64,000 nt of DNA from Paracidovorax oryzae ATCC 19882 (GCF_000687165.1 NZ_JMKU01000023.1:1-64000); one strand, 5' to 3'; positions 10,855 to 21,305 are shown, counted from the stretch's first letter. A program made the numbers and translations. The notes: generated by a model not told the origin, from the letters alone.

Positions 10855-11168
10855 TGCGCTCGCTGCTCATGGCGCTGGTGCGCGGCTACCGTTTCTTCCT
10901 GAGCCCGTGGCTCGGGTCGGCATGCCGGTTCGAGCCCACCTGTTCCGCCTATGCGCTGCAGGCGCTGGAGCGGCACGGCGCCGGCGCGGGCTCCTACCTC
11001 ACCTTGCGGCGCCTCGCGCGCTGCCATCCGTGGTGCGATGGCGGCCATGATCCGGTGCCTGCCGAAGCGCCGCGCGCGACGCGCCTGTTTTCCCGGCTGG
11101 CCGAGCGGCCGGCAACGGCCGCCGCGGCCGCGACCCCCACCCCTTCCTCTCCAAAGAAGTCTTCATGA
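10851..11168 (+). CDS. yidD: Membrane protein insertion efficiency factor YidD
   Basis: A 105-residue protein with the YidD core YRFFLSPWLGSACRFEPTCSAYALQALERHGAG and the conserved cysteines of the CRFxPTCS motif, then RCHPWCDGGHDPVP. It assists YidC-dependent membrane protein insertion. The ATG at 10851 overlaps the rnpA stop and its TGA overlaps the yidC ATG, so the three genes are translationally coupled. A Thr/Ala/Pro-rich tail follows the core. Confidence 0.93.
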   Translation: MMRSLLMALVRGYRFFLSPWLGSACRFEPTCSAYALQALERHGAGAGSYLTLRRLARCHPWCDGGHDPVPAEAPRATRLFSRLAERPATAAAAATPTPSSPKKSS

Positions 11169-12865
11169 ACGACATTCGCCGTACCATCCTGTGGGTGATA
11201 TTTGGCTTTTCCATGGTTCTGCTGTGGGACAAGTGGCAAGTACACAACGGCCACAAGGCCACGTTCTTCCCGGAACCCGTGCCGGCCCAGGTGGCGTCCG
11301 CGCCGGCCGGCGGCGGTGCCAGCGCCCCGGGCAGCGTGCCCACGCCGAGCGCCGCGCCCGCTGCGGGCGCGCAGCAGGTGCCGCCGGGCGGCACCGCGGC
11401 CGCGGCTCCTGCCGCGCCGCGCGAGCGCGTCACCGTCACCACGGACGTGCTGCGCCTGACCTTCGACAGCGAAGGCGGCACCCTCACGCACGGCGAACTG
11501 CTGGGCTATCCCGACATGGCGGACAAGTCCCGCCCGTTCACGCTGCTGGACGACAGTGCCCAGCGCGTCTACGTGGCGCAGACCGGCCTGATCGGGGGGG
11601 CCGGCTATCCCACGCACAAGACGCCCATGACCGTGGTGCCGGGCAACCGCACCCTGCAGGACGGGCAGAACGACATCAGCATCCGCTTCGAGTCTCCGGA
11701 CCTGGGCGGCGTGAAGCTGGTCAAGACCTGGACGCTCAAGCGCGGGGCGTATGACATCGCCGTGAAGCACGAGGTGGTGAACACGGGCACGGCGCCGGTG
11801 TCTCCGCAGCTGTACATGCAGCTGGTGCGCGACGGCAACAAGCCGCCGGGAGAGTCGTCGTTCTACTCCACCTTCACCGGCCCGGCCGTCTATACCGAGG
11901 CCAAGAAGTACCACAAGGTCGAGTTCAAGGACATCGAGAGCGGCAAGGCCGAGATCGACAAGTCGTCCACCAACGGCTACGTGGCCATGGTGCAGCACTA
12001 TTTCGCCACCGCCTGGCTGCTGGCCGACGGCATCCAGCGCGACCTGTTCGTGCGCAAGGTGGATACGAACCTCTATTCGGTGGGCATGATCACCTCGGTG
12101 GGCGAGATCGCCCCGGGCCAGTCGAAGACGCTGGACGCGCGCCTGTTCGCCGGCCCGCAGATCGAGACCATGCTGGAGAAGCTGTCGCCCGGCCTGGAAC
12201 TGGTGAAGGACTATGGCTGGCTCACGATCCTGGCCAAGCCGCTCTACTGGCTGCTGGAACAGCTGCACAAGATCCTGAACAACTGGGGCTGGTCCATCGT
12301 GGGCCTGGTGCTGCTGCTCAAGATCGCGTTCTACTGGCTCAACGCCAAGGCGTACGCGTCCATGGCCAAGATGAAGGCCATCAATCCGAAGATCATGGAG
12401 ATGCGCGAGCGCCTGAAGGACAAGCCGCAGCAGATGCAGCAGGAGATGATGCGCATCTACCGCGAGGAGAAGGTCAACCCGATGGGCGGCTGCTTCCCCA
12501 TCGTGATCCAGATCCCGGTGTTCATCGCGCTGTACTGGGTGCTGCTGTCGAGCGTGGAAATGCGCAATGCGCCCTGGATCGGCTGGATCCACGACCTGTC
12601 CTCGCCCGACCCGTACTTCATCCTGCCCCTGCTGATGACGGCCAGCTCGCTGCTGCAGACCGCGCTCAACCCCGCGCCGCCGGACCCGATGCAGGCCAAG
12701 ATGATGTGGTTCATGCCGCTGATCTTCAGCGTGATGTTCTTCTTCTTCCCGGCCGGCCTGGTGATGTACTGGCTGACGAACAACATCCTGTCGATCGCCC
12801 AGCAGTGGATCATCAACAAGCGCATGGGCGTGCCGCCGCAGTTCAACCTGCCGAAGTTCCGCTGA
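11165..12865 (+). CDS. yidC: Membrane protein insertase YidC
   Basis: A 566-residue inner-membrane insertase. The N-terminal membrane segment (ILWVIFGFSMVLLWDKW) is followed by an Ala/Pro-rich linker and a large periplasmic domain, then the conserved C-terminal core (from about residue 350) with YWLLEQLHKILNNWGWSIV, NPMGGCFPIVIQIPVFIALY and MPLIFSVMFFFFPAGLVMYW. Length and domain order are those of Gram-negative YidC. It starts in an ATGA overlap with yidD and is followed by a strong terminator at 12932. Confidence 0.98.
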   Translation: MNDIRRTILWVIFGFSMVLLWDKWQVHNGHKATFFPEPVPAQVASAPAGGGASAPGSVPTPSAAPAAGAQQVPPGGTAAAAPAAPRERVTVTTDVLRLTFDSEGGTLTHGELLGYPDMADKSRPFTLLDDSAQRVYVAQTGLIGGAGYPTHKTPMTVVPGNRTLQDGQNDISIRFESPDLGGVKLVKTWTLKRGAYDIAVKHEVVNTGTAPVSPQLYMQLVRDGNKPPGESSFYSTFTGPAVYTEAKKYHKVEFKDIESGKAEIDKSSTNGYVAMVQHYFATAWLLADGIQRDLFVRKVDTNLYSVGMITSVGEIAPGQSKTLDARLFAGPQIETMLEKLSPGLELVKDYGWLTILAKPLYWLLEQLHKILNNWGWSIVGLVLLLKIAFYWLNAKAYASMAKMKAINPKIMEMRERLKDKPQQMQQEMMRIYREEKVNPMGGCFPIVIQIPVFIALYWVLLSSVEMRNAPWIGWIHDLSSPDPYFILPLLMTASSLLQTALNPAPPDPMQAKMMWFMPLIFSVMFFFFPAGLVMYWLTNNILSIAQQWIINKRMGVPPQFNLPKFR

Positions 12866-12931
12866 CATGAGCTGATCCGCTTCGCTGCGTGATCCGGACG
12901 CCGTTTTTCGGCGCGCCATCCGGGCAATCCC

Positions 12932-12964
12932 CAACGGCCACCTGCGTGTGGCCGTTGTCTTTTG
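12932..12964 (+). terminator. Terminator after yidC
   Basis: Perfect 10-bp stem CAACGGCCAC (12932-12941) / GTGGCCGTTG (12948-12957) with loop CTGCGT, followed by TCTTTT. It ends the rpmH-yidC operon. Confidence 0.85.
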
Positions 12965-13026
12965 GGTACGAGGATTGCTAGGCTAGTGGTCTTTCCATCG
13001 ACCCCCCTTTTCCCGGAGGCTTGCAG

Positions 13027-14613
13027 ATGAAGCAGCGTTTGAATTTATCCCTCGGAACGATCGCCCTCGCCGTGCTCCTCGGCGCCGGGGCCGCGCATGC
13101 GGCCACCCTGCGCTGGGCCGGCGCGAACGACATCCTGACCGTGGACCCGCACGCGCAGAACCACCAGACCACGCATGCCTTCCTGCAGCAGGTGTACGAG
13201 AGCCTCGTGCGCTATGACAAGACCTACCAGGTCGAGCCCGCGCTGGCCACGAAATGGACCCAGGTCTCGCCCACGCAGGTGCGCTTCGAACTGCGCAAGG
13301 GGGTCAAGTTCCACGACGGCGCCCCGTTCACGGCGGACGATGTGGTGTTCTCGCTCACGCGGGCGATGACGCCGCCGTCCAACATGCAGTCGTCGGTGCA
13401 GAGCGTGAAGGAAGTGAAGAAGGTGGACGACTTCACCGTGGACCTGATCCTCAAGGGGCCCAGCCCGGTGCTGCTGCGCGAGCTGACCGAGGCGCGCATC
13501 ATGAACAAGGCCTGGGCCGAGAAGAACAACTCGGTGAAGGCACAGGACTACGCCGGCAAGGAAGAGAACTACGCCTCGCGCAACGCCAACGGAACCGGGC
13601 CCTTCATCATGGTGGGCTGGCAGCCCGACGTGAAGGTCACGCTCAAGAAGAACCCGAACTGGTGGGACAAGCCGACGGGCAACATCGACGAGGTGGTGTT
13701 CACACCCATCAAGTCGGCCGCCACGCGCTCGGCCGCGCTCATCTCGGGCCAGGTGGACTTCGTGCCCGATCCGCCGCCGCAGGATCTGGCGCGCATGAAG
13801 GCCAGCCCCGACATCAAGCTGATCGAGGGGGCCGAGAACCGCACCATCTACCTGGGCCTGGACCAGTTCCGCGATGAGCTGCCCGGCGCAGGCACCCCGG
13901 GCAAGAACCCGCTCAAGGACAAGCGCGTGCGCCAGGCGCTCTACCAGGCCATCGATTCCGCGACCATCCACAGCCGCACCATGCGCAACCTCTCGGTGCC
14001 CACCGGCACCATGGTGGCACCGATGGTGCACGGCTGGAGCAAGAGCCTGGAGGAGCGCGCCTCCAAGTACGACGTCGAGGCCGCGAAGAAGCTGCTGGCC
14101 GATGCCGGCTACCCCAACGGCTTCGCGATCAAGCTCGACTGCCCGAACGACCGCTACGTGAACGACGAGGCGATCTGCCAGGCCGTGACGGCCATGTGGA
14201 CGCGCATCGGCGTGAAGACCACGCTGCAGACGGCCCCGATGTCGCAGTTCGTCACGCGCGTGATGAACAACGACGTGAATGCCTACCTGTTCGGCTGGGG
14301 CGTGGCCACGTTCGATGCGCTCTATTCGCTGGATTCGCTGATGTCCACGAAGGACGGCAAGACCTCTGCGGGCGTGTACAACGGCGGCCGGTTCAGCGAT
14401 GCCAAGCTCGACGGCATGATCGGCCAGATCAAGGTGGAGATGGAACCGGCCAAGCGCGATGCGCTGATCGCCGATGCGCTGAAGCTGGTCAAGGACGAGT
14501 ACTACTACCTGCCGCTGCACCACCAGATCCGGCCCTGGGCGATGCGCAAGGGCATGGACACGCCGCACCGCGCGGACGACCGTCCGATGCCGGCCTGGAC
14601 CACCATCAAGTAA
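13027..14613 (+). CDS. Periplasmic ABC transporter substrate-binding protein (SBP_bac_5, peptide type)
   Basis: A 528-residue family 5 solute-binding protein, the class that binds oligopeptides, dipeptides or similar ligands for ABC import. A signal peptide ends near AHA (residues 1-25). Family features include [21 protein letters not shown] and [23 protein letters not shown] 13027 is preferred over the TTG at 13021 because GGAGG lies 8 bp upstream. No permease or ATPase genes are adjacent, so its transporter partners must be encoded elsewhere. The ligand cannot be deduced. Confidence 0.9.
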   Translation: MKQRLNLSLGTIALAVLLGAGAAHAATLRWAGANDILTVDPHAQNHQTTHAFLQQVYESLVRYDKTYQVEPALATKWTQVSPTQVRFELRKGVKFHDGAPFTADDVVFSLTRAMTPPSNMQSSVQSVKEVKKVDDFTVDLILKGPSPVLLRELTEARIMNKAWAEKNNSVKAQDYAGKEENYASRNANGTGPFIMVGWQPDVKVTLKKNPNWWDKPTGNIDEVVFTPIKSAATRSAALISGQVDFVPDPPPQDLARMKASPDIKLIEGAENRTIYLGLDQFRDELPGAGTPGKNPLKDKRVRQALYQAIDSATIHSRTMRNLSVPTGTMVAPMVHGWSKSLEERASKYDVEAAKKLLADAGYPNGFAIKLDCPNDRYVNDEAICQAVTAMWTRIGVKTTLQTAPMSQFVTRVMNNDVNAYLFGWGVATFDALYSLDSLMSTKDGKTSAGVYNGGRFSDAKLDGMIGQIKVEMEPAKRDALIADALKLVKDEYYYLPLHHQIRPWAMRKGMDTPHRADDRPMPAWTTIK

Positions 14614-14640
14614 ACCGGGCTGGCGGATCCGGGGCCGGTA

Positions 14641-14659
14641 CCCCGGGCCTGGCCCGGGG
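14641..14659. terminator. GC-rich palindrome after the substrate-binding protein gene
   Basis: CCCCGGGCC-T-GGCCCGGGG is a perfect palindrome 28 bp after the stop codon at 14613. It has no T-run, so it may be a weak terminator or a 3' mRNA-stabilising structure. Confidence 0.3.
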
Positions 14660-14746
14660 CGGCGATAGGCAACCGGGGCAGGGGGGCGGGCTTATCATGC
14701 GCGCCTCCCCCTCATCGCCTGCCGCTGCCCCGCGGCCGTTCCGCCC

Positions 14747-16195
14747 ATGCTGCCCCGCCACACCGATCCCATCGCCGCCATCGCCACCGCACCGGGGCGG
14801 GGCGCCGTGGGCATCGTGCGCGTGTCGGGCCGCGGGGTCGGCCCGCTGGTGGAAGCGCTCTGCGGGCGTGTGCTGCGCCCTCGCGAGGCGACCTACCTGC
14901 CGTTCCGCGATGCCGCGGGGCAGTCCATCGACCAGGGGCTGGCGCTGTACTTTCCTGCGCCCCACAGCTACACCGGCGAGGATGTGCTGGAGCTGCAGGC
15001 GCACGGCGGCCCCGTGGTGCTGCAACTGCTGCTGGCCCGTTGCCTGCAGGCCGCAGGCGAACTCGACCGAGCCACGGGCCGGCCGTGCCTGCCGGGCCTG
15101 CGGCTGGCGCGGCCCGGCGAGTTCACCGAGCGTGCCTTCCTGAACGACAAGATCGACCTCGCGCAGGCCGAGGCGATCGCCGACCTGATTGACGCCAGTA
15201 CCGAGGCCGCCGCGCGCAGCGCCAGCCGCTCGCTGGCGGGCGCGTTCTCCGACGAGATCCACCGGCTGCGCGACGCGCTGGTGCACCTGCGCATGCTCGT
15301 GGAGGCCACGCTCGACTTCCCCGAGGAGGAGATCGACTTCCTGCGCAAGGCGGATGCCCATGGCCAGCTGGCGGCGCTGCAGCGCACGCTGGCGGAGGTG
15401 ATGGGCCGCACGCGACAGGGCGCGCTGCTGCGCGAGGGCATCAAGGTGGTGATCGCGGGCCAGCCCAACGCGGGCAAGAGTTCGCTGCTGAACGCGCTCG
15501 CGGGCGCCGAACTGGCCATCGTGACGCCGATCGCCGGCACCACGCGCGACAAGGTGCAGCAGACCATCCAGATCGAGGGCGTGCCGCTGCACGTGATCGA
15601 CACGGCGGGCCTGCGCGAGAGCGACGACGAGGTGGAGCGGATCGGCATCGAGCGGGCCTGGCAGGAGATCGCGGCGGCCGACGCGGTGCTGTTCCTGCAC
15701 GACCTCGCGCGCGCGGGCCAGCCGGATTACGAAGCCGCGGATGCGGAGATCGCGGCCCGCCTCGCCGGCATGGCGCCGGCCCAGGTACCCGTGGTCGATG
15801 TGTGGAACAAGAGCGACCGCGCAGAAGGCTCCTCAGGGGCCGGGCAGGGCGGAGTCGCCTCGGCGTCCGCTCCCGGCCGTGCCGCCGCCGTGCGCCTGTC
15901 CGCGCGCACGGGCGAGGGCCTGGACGGGCTGCGGCGCGTGCTGCTGGACATCGCCGGCTGGCAGTCCGCCCCTGAGGGGATCTATACCGCCCGTGCCCGC
16001 CACCTGGAAGCGCTGCAGGCAGTGGATGCGCACCTGATGGAAGCGGCGGCTCAGCTGGAGTCCGACGGCCCCGCGCTCGATCTGCTGGCCGAGGAACTGC
16101 GGCTGGCCCAGCAGGCGCTCAACGCGATCACCGGGGAGTTCACGTCCGACGATCTGCTGGGGGTCATCTTCTCGAGCTTCTGCATCGGGAAATAG
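14747..16195 (+). CDS. mnmE: tRNA modification GTPase MnmE
   Basis: A 482-residue GTPase that with MnmG modifies uridine 34 of certain tRNAs. The N terminus [19 protein letters not shown], the G1 motif [17 protein letters not shown]2 GTTRD, G3 DTAGLRES, G4 NKSD and the invariant C-terminal FCIGK are all present. An Ala/Gly/Ser-rich insertion of about 20 residues follows NKSD. It continues the classical rpmH-to-mnmE order, with the substrate-binding protein gene inserted between yidC and mnmE. Confidence 0.97.
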   Translation: MLPRHTDPIAAIATAPGRGAVGIVRVSGRGVGPLVEALCGRVLRPREATYLPFRDAAGQSIDQGLALYFPAPHSYTGEDVLELQAHGGPVVLQLLLARCLQAAGELDRATGRPCLPGLRLARPGEFTERAFLNDKIDLAQAEAIADLIDASTEAAARSASRSLAGAFSDEIHRLRDALVHLRMLVEATLDFPEEEIDFLRKADAHGQLAALQRTLAEVMGRTRQGALLREGIKVVIAGQPNAGKSSLLNALAGAELAIVTPIAGTTRDKVQQTIQIEGVPLHVIDTAGLRESDDEVERIGIERAWQEIAAADAVLFLHDLARAGQPDYEAADAEIAARLAGMAPAQVPVVDVWNKSDRAEGSSGAGQGGVASASAPGRAAAVRLSARTGEGLDGLRRVLLDIAGWQSAPEGIYTARARHLEALQAVDAHLMEAAAQLESDGPALDLLAEELRLAQQALNAITGEFTSDDLLGVIFSSFCIGK

Positions 16196-16294
16196 CGTCC
16201 GGGGCGGCTGGTTTCCACGGCGTGGATCAGCGTGTGTAAAAAGACGTAATCCTGCCTTGTGTGCCGGCGCGCGGGGGGATACCGTCCCGCCACC

Positions 16295-16807
16295 ATGAAT
16301 GCTGTGCTGTCCTCCACCCCTCCCGCTTCCTCGACCGTGCTGCAGGCCGACCTCGGCGGCCTCGTGCAGGCCGTGTCCCAGTCCACGGCGGAGGATGGTC
16401 TGCACAACCCGTTCACGCCGGAGCAGTGGGACATGCTGGCCGGCTACCTGCTGCCCATGCAGGTGGAGGCGGGCCACACGCTCTTCACCCAGGGGGTGCA
16501 GGACCGGACGCTGTATTTCATCGAAAGCGGCAACTGCAGCGTGCACTACGAGGACGAGAAGGGCCGCCTGCGGCTGGCCATCGTGGGCGCAGGGTCCGTG
16601 GTGGGCGAGGGGGCTTTTTTCTCGCACCGGCCGCGCAGCGCGACGGTGCAGGCGGGTTCGCCCAGCAAGCTGTGGACGCTCACCGCGCTGCGGTTTTCCG
16701 AGCTGTCGAACCGGCAGCCGGCCGTGGCCCTGGCGCTGGCGATGGCGACGGGCTCGGTGCTGGCCCGGCGCCTGGGCAACCGGCGCCGCCGTGTTGCGGC
16801 AACCTGA
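16295..16807 (+). CDS. Stand-alone cyclic nucleotide-binding domain protein
   Basis: A 170-residue protein consisting mainly of a Crp-like cNMP-binding beta-roll (GHTLFTQGVQDRTLYFIESG, then GAGSVVGEGAFFSHRPRSATV). The phosphate-binding cassette GEGAFFSHRPRSATV is close to the canonical GE-x-A...RSATV form. No C-terminal helix-turn-helix follows, so it is not a Crp-type regulator by itself; the tail is short and Arg-rich. ATG 16295 is chosen because residues encoded upstream to 16259 are not family-like. It may act as a cyclic-nucleotide sensor for a partner protein. Confidence 0.75.
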   Translation: MNAVLSSTPPASSTVLQADLGGLVQAVSQSTAEDGLHNPFTPEQWDMLAGYLLPMQVEAGHTLFTQGVQDRTLYFIESGNCSVHYEDEKGRLRLAIVGAGSVVGEGAFFSHRPRSATVQAGSPSKLWTLTALRFSELSNRQPAVALALAMATGSVLARRLGNRRRRVAAT

Positions 16808-16925
16808 CACCCGGGCGCCGTGGCGATGACCGCGCTGCCAGGTTCCTGCATGGGGGCCTGGCCGGAGGGAGAGCCGCAGCTACACTCGCGCCATTCGCCC
16901 GCATCCTGACAAGAAGGCCCTCCGC

Positions 16926-17867
16926 ATGTCGCTGTTCAGCTGGTTTTCCCGCAAAAAGCCCTCGTCCCGGCCACGCCCTGCGGTGGAGCCGGCCGGGCTG
17001 CTGAACGCGGATGCCACGGTGCCGCTCATGCCCGGGCGCAGCGGCCGGCCGGCCGTGCCGCCAGCGCCGGCCGACCATGCCGCCAACCGCAAGAACGAGC
17101 GCATGGAGCGGCGCGAGCTGCTCTACACGGTGGTGCGCGACGCCATGGTGCGCGCGAGCGTGCTGTCGGCGGGCTACAAGTTCAAGGTGCTGTCGCTCGA
17201 CCAGCGCGGCCGGCAGTTCCTGGTGATGATCGACCTGGGACGCGAATACGGCGGAGAGACCGCGCGCTTGAGCGAGATCGAGGCCCTGATCGCGCAGACC
17301 GCGAAGTCGCGCTTCGACATCCTCGTCACGGCCGTCTATTGGCGCATCAATGACCACGTGGCGGTAGGGGTGCCGGGGCACGGCGCGCCGCATCCCTCGC
17401 TCGCGCCGGCGCACGCCGGCGCCGGCCCTGGACACACGCATCCGAAGCAGGGCGCGGCCTCGGCGCCGGCGCCCTTGCTGCCGCCCCGCACCGCGCCTGT
17501 TCCCGCCCATGCTCCCGTGCCTGCACCTGCGGCCGCCGAACCGGTGTCGCTTCTGGCTCCGCGCGAGATTCCCCCTTCCCTGGCGCCGTCCGTGCCGGCG
17601 GAGGGCGCCCGGCCGGGTGCAGTACCCGGCAAGGGCTACGAACCGATCGATGCGGACGAAGTCGCGGCCTTCCGGCGTGCGCTGGGCAGCGCCGCTGCCA
17701 CGGGCCGCACCCAGCCTGCGGCGGCCAGCGTGCCGGGTACCACGGTACGGTCCGGGCCGCTGCTGCCGCCCGCACCTTCGGCGCCTGGTTTCGAGGACAC
17801 CGAGATGCCTGGCCATGACCGGGCTGCCTCGGACCTGAGCAACACCCAGTACGGCGAGCTGCGCTGA
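16926..17867 (+). CDS. Conserved hypothetical protein
   Basis: A 313-residue protein I cannot assign. It starts MSLFSWFSRKKPSSRPRP. Residues about 60-145 form a compact, probably folded region (ERRELLYTVVRDAMVRASVL, FLVMIDLGREYGGETARLSE). The rest is a long Pro/Ala-rich, probably disordered linker, with a short conserved-looking patch near residue 240 (YEPIDADEVAAFRRALGS). There is no signal peptide or membrane segment. It is convergent with the PepSY reductase gene, with a gap of only 36 bp. Confidence 0.6.
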   Translation: MSLFSWFSRKKPSSRPRPAVEPAGLLNADATVPLMPGRSGRPAVPPAPADHAANRKNERMERRELLYTVVRDAMVRASVLSAGYKFKVLSLDQRGRQFLVMIDLGREYGGETARLSEIEALIAQTAKSRFDILVTAVYWRINDHVAVGVPGHGAPHPSLAPAHAGAGPGHTHPKQGAASAPAPLLPPRTAPVPAHAPVPAPAAAEPVSLLAPREIPPSLAPSVPAEGARPGAVPGKGYEPIDADEVAAFRRALGSAAATGRTQPAAASVPGTTVRSGPLLPPAPSAPGFEDTEMPGHDRAASDLSNTQYGELR

Positions 17868-17903
17868 AGGGGCGGCTGCGGGGAGGAACCGCGCCACCGC
17901 CCG

Positions 17904-20624
17904 TCAATAGACGTCGCGCCGGTAGCGGCCGGCGTCGATGAGCGCGTCCATGCCTTCGGCGCCCAGCGCGTCGGAGAGCACGTGGTCCACGCCGGCGCCC
18001 ATGCCTTCGGCACTGCCGCACACGAACACCACGGCCCCATCGTCCAGCCACCGGCGCAGCTCCGGCATGGCCGCCCGCAGGGCTTCCTGCACATAGCGGT
18101 GCGGGGCATCGGCATCGCGGGAAAACACCCGGTCCAGGCGCGGCAGGCAGCCCCGGTCCTGCCAGTGCGCGATTTCCTCGGCGCACAGGGTATCGGCCGC
18201 GCGCTGCCGCTCGCCGAAGAGCAGCCAGTTGCGCTGCTGCCCGGTGCGCACGCGGGCGCGCAGCAGCGATCGCAGGCCCGCCAGCCCGGAGCCGTTGCCG
18301 ATGAAGAGGCAGGGGCGCCCTGCGGTGCCCTCGAGGCCGAAGCACGGGTTGTCGACGAAGCGCAGCGTCTGGATGCTGCCCAGGGGGGCATGCGCGGTCA
18401 GCCAGCCGGACGCGATGCCCAGGCCCTGCGCATGCCGCTGCTGGCGCACCAGCAGCTGAAGCGCCCCGTCTTCGGGCAGGGACGCGATGGAATAGGTGCG
18501 TGGTGCGAGGGGAACGAGTGCATCCGCGCAGGCCTGTGGATGAAGGCGCTCCGGTAGCGGCAGGGCGGGCAGCACGCTGCGCGCCAGCACGTCGGCCAGC
18601 GGCTCGGGCGCTCCGCCGGCCTGCACGGGAGCCTGGCCGTCGAGGCCTGCCTCGTGCAGCCAGCGCTCGAGCGCATCCGCGGGCTGGCGGGGCAGCAGGT
18701 CCACGAGGGCACCGGCCGGCCAGCGGAGCGGGGTGCCGGCCACCGCGGGCTTCAGCGTGATCTCCACCAGGGGGTTGCCCGGGCTGCCAGGATTGAGCGT
18801 TTCACGGCTTTCGAGCCGCCAGGGCTCCAGGTCTGCTGAAGGGGGCAGGGCCTGCAGGGCGGGGGCGTCGGCGGACCAGGCCCTCGCGCCGTCCAGTGCC
18901 GTGAGTGCTTCGCGCCAGCGGGCCAGGGCGCCGGCATCGCCGCCGTCCACCTCGATCAGCGGGAACAGGGGCTGCGCTCCCCAGCGGCGCAGCTCCCCAT
19001 CCAGGGCATGGCCGAAGCCGCAGAAGTGCGCGTAGTGCCGGTCGCCGAGCGCCAGCATTGCGTAGCGCACGGATGTGAGCGGCTGGGCGCCCTGCGCCGG
19101 TCCGCGCTGCAGGAGGCGCATGAAGCGCCGTGCCGTGTCCGGCGGCTCACCTTCGCCGAAGCTGCTGGCCACGACCAGGATGCGTGCATGGCCCGCGAGG
19201 TCTTCCGGCGCGAGATGTTGCAGCGCGCTGACTTGCGAAGGCAGGCCGGACCGGTGCAGGGCCGCTGCCGTCTGCTGGGCGATGCGCTCGGCCGTTCCCG
19301 ATTGGCTGGCGTAGACCACCAGGACGGTGTTCGCTGCGTTCGCGGAGTTGCTGGTGGTGAGTGGGCCGGCCGGCACCACCACGGCCTGCCGGGCGGCTTC
19401 GGCCTCCCTGCGCTGGCGGCGCCGGCCGAGGTAGAGCATCCAGCCCGTCACGGCGAAAAGCGGCAGGGCCAGGGCGGCGATGGTGACTGCGATGCGGCCG
19501 GGCAGGCCGAAGTACGTACCCATGTGCAGCGGGTAGAAGGTGGAGAGCGCACGTACCGCGGCGCTGCGCTGGCCGTAGCGGTCGTCCGTGGCGACCACGC
19601 CGGTCGCCGTGTCGATCACCATGCGGTGGCGGGCCCGGTCGTGCGGCGCGTTGCGGTCCAGCCAGAGGATCTGCAGGGGCTGGTCCGCGCGCTGGGGCAT
19701 CCGCAGCACGGCCGTCTGCCAGTCCGGGGCCCGCTGCGAGAACGCTCGCCAGGCAGCGGTGAGGTCCATGGTGTGGGCCGGAGCGGATTGGGCTGGAGCC
19801 TTGTCGGTGCGCGGTGGAGCGGCCAAGGCCTGGCGGGGTGGGCGCGGCTGTCCGGCCCAGGCGTCCACGGTGTCGCGGACGGTGTCGAAGGCCCAGTACA
19901 ACCCGGTGGCGGTGAGCCCCACATAGACGGCCAGGACCCAGGTGCCGGCGACCGCGTGCAGGCTCCAGAGGAAGGGGCGGCCATTGCGGTGCGTGTCGAG
20001 CGCGAACCAGGTGCGCCAGCGCAGCGGGTGGCGGGGCCAGCGCAAATACAGCCCGGACAGCGACAGTCCCAGCAGGCACAGGGCCAGCACGCCGGAGGCC
20101 ACGCGGCCCGGCTCGCGCGGCAGCAGCAGCCAGCGGTGCAGTGCCTCGACCCATTCGAAGAAGTCATTCCCGCGCAGTGCGGGCTGCGCGGCGCCGGTGT
20201 AGGGATGCAGGTATTCCGTGTCGCCGCGGCGCTCGCCGGGCAGGGCGGCGAAACCCACCCGTGCAGCCACGCCCGGCGTGGATTGCACGATGAGCACGTT
20301 CACGCGGCGCCCGGCAGCGCCGTCGCGGGCCAGGGCTTCCAGCAGCTGGGACGGCGTCAGTGCCGGGCCGGCCTGGGGCGCGACATGCCGCACGCCCGGA
20401 TTGAACAGGTCGAGGATTTCCTCGCGGAAGGCCAGCAGCGCGCCCGACAGGCCGATGACCACGAGCAGGGTGCCGGCCGTGATGCCGACGAACCAGTGCA
20501 GCTGGACGATGGCGGCCCGCAGCCCGGGCCATGCGAAAGCCCTGCGTCGATGGCCCGGCGCGGCCTGGGCAGGTGAGGGCATGCGAATGGGCGCTGCCTG
20601 TGGATGCGCGGGATCGAGGGCCAT
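17904..20624 (-). CDS. PepSY membrane / flavodoxin / FAD-NAD(P)H reductase fusion (probable ferrisiderophore reductase)
   Basis: A 906-residue three-part protein. Residues about 30-420 form a PepSY-associated membrane domain (AIVQLHWFVGITAGTLLVVIG near the N terminus, WMLYLGRRRQRREAEA at its end). A flavodoxin domain follows (VLVVYASQSGTAERIAQQTA), then a sulfite-reductase-like FAD/NAD(P) domain (RTYSIASLPEDG; FIGNGSGLAGLRSLL). Such fusions pass electrons from NADPH across the inner membrane. A Fur box about 60 bp upstream points to iron-regulated reduction of ferric siderophores. Databases often name such proteins sulfite reductase flavoprotein, but no cysJI context is present. Confidence 0.85.
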   Translation of the reverse strand: MALDPAHPQAAPIRMPSPAQAAPGHRRRAFAWPGLRAAIVQLHWFVGITAGTLLVVIGLSGALLAFREEILDLFNPGVRHVAPQAGPALTPSQLLEALARDGAAGRRVNVLIVQSTPGVAARVGFAALPGERRGDTEYLHPYTGAAQPALRGNDFFEWVEALHRWLLLPREPGRVASGVLALCLLGLSLSGLYLRWPRHPLRWRTWFALDTHRNGRPFLWSLHAVAGTWVLAVYVGLTATGLYWAFDTVRDTVDAWAGQPRPPRQALAAPPRTDKAPAQSAPAHTMDLTAAWRAFSQRAPDWQTAVLRMPQRADQPLQILWLDRNAPHDRARHRMVIDTATGVVATDDRYGQRSAAVRALSTFYPLHMGTYFGLPGRIAVTIAALALPLFAVTGWMLYLGRRRQRREAEAARQAVVVPAGPLTTSNSANAANTVLVVYASQSGTAERIAQQTAAALHRSGLPSQVSALQHLAPEDLAGHARILVVASSFGEGEPPDTARRFMRLLQRGPAQGAQPLTSVRYAMLALGDRHYAHFCGFGHALDGELRRWGAQPLFPLIEVDGGDAGALARWREALTALDGARAWSADAPALQALPPSADLEPWRLESRETLNPGSPGNPLVEITLKPAVAGTPLRWPAGALVDLLPRQPADALERWLHEAGLDGQAPVQAGGAPEPLADVLARSVLPALPLPERLHPQACADALVPLAPRTYSIASLPEDGALQLLVRQQRHAQGLGIASGWLTAHAPLGSIQTLRFVDNPCFGLEGTAGRPCLFIGNGSGLAGLRSLLRARVRTGQQRNWLLFGERQRAADTLCAEEIAHWQDRGCLPRLDRVFSRDADAPHRYVQEALRAAMPELRRWLDDGAVVFVCGSAEGMGAGVDHVLSDALGAEGMDALIDAGRYRRDVY

Positions 20625-20682
20625 GGGTGGAGGGCGGAAAGCACGGCCGGCCCGGCGGAGGACACCGCCAGGCCGTTGCCAT

Positions 20683-20701
20683 GAGAATGATTGTCATTCT
20701 A
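20683..20701. promoter_or_regulatory. Fur box upstream of the PepSY reductase
   Basis: GAGAATGATTGTCATTCTA matches 14 of 19 positions of the Fur consensus and contains the perfect inverted repeat AGAATGA-TTG-TCATTCT (20684-20700). It lies 59 bp upstream of the reductase ATG (20624). apt ends on the other side at 20751 and is transcribed towards the box, so the site serves the reductase. Confidence 0.75.
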
Positions 20702-20750
20702 TCGCCGGGCGTGCAGGGGCCCTCCTGGCCTGCACCGGCGCAAGCCGCCT

Positions 20751-21305
20751 TCAGTGCCCCGCGAAGTCCACCAGGGTATAGAGCGACAGCCCGGATTCAC
20801 GCAGCCGCGAGGAGCCGCCCAGCTCGGGCAGATCGACGATGGCAGCGCCTTCGGTCACCGTGGCGCCCAGCCGTTCCAGGAGCCTGCGCCCGGCCATCAT
20901 GGTGCCGCCGGTGGCGATGAGGTCGTCGATCAGCAGTACCCGGTCCCCGGGCTTCACCGCATCGGCATGCAGCTCGACCGTGGCGCTGCCGTATTCCAGT
21001 TCGTAGGTTTCCTCGACCGTGGTGAAGGGCAGCTTGCCCTTCTTGCGAATGGGCACGAAGCCCACGTTGAGCTCGTAGGCCACGACGGCGCCGAGGATGA
21101 AGCCGCGCGCATCCAGGCCCGCGACCACGTCGGGGCGCAGGGCCCGGTCCATGTAGCGGTGCACGAAGGCATCGATGAGCACGCGGAACACCTTCGGGTC
21201 CTGCAGCAGCGGGGTGATGTCGCGGAACTGCACGCCCGCCGCGGGCCAGTCGGGCACGGTGCGGATGTACTGGCGGAGGTATTCGTTGACGCTGAGGTCT
21301 TGCAT
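20751..21305 (-). CDS. apt: Adenine phosphoribosyltransferase
   Basis: A 184-residue purine-salvage enzyme that makes AMP from adenine and PRPP. The N terminus has [20 protein letters not shown]; the PRPP-binding motif is [14 protein letters not shown] near residues 125-138; [17 protein letters not shown] is also typical. Length is normal for the family. It is downstream of the antiporter gene in the same direction, with a gap of about 80 bp. Confidence 0.96.
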   Translation of the reverse strand: MQDLSVNEYLRQYIRTVPDWPAAGVQFRDITPLLQDPKVFRVLIDAFVHRYMDRALRPDVVAGLDARGFILGAVVAYELNVGFVPIRKKGKLPFTTVEETYELEYGSATVELHADAVKPGDRVLLIDDLIATGGTMMAGRRLLERLGATVTEGAAIVDLPELGGSSRLRESGLSLYTLVDFAGH

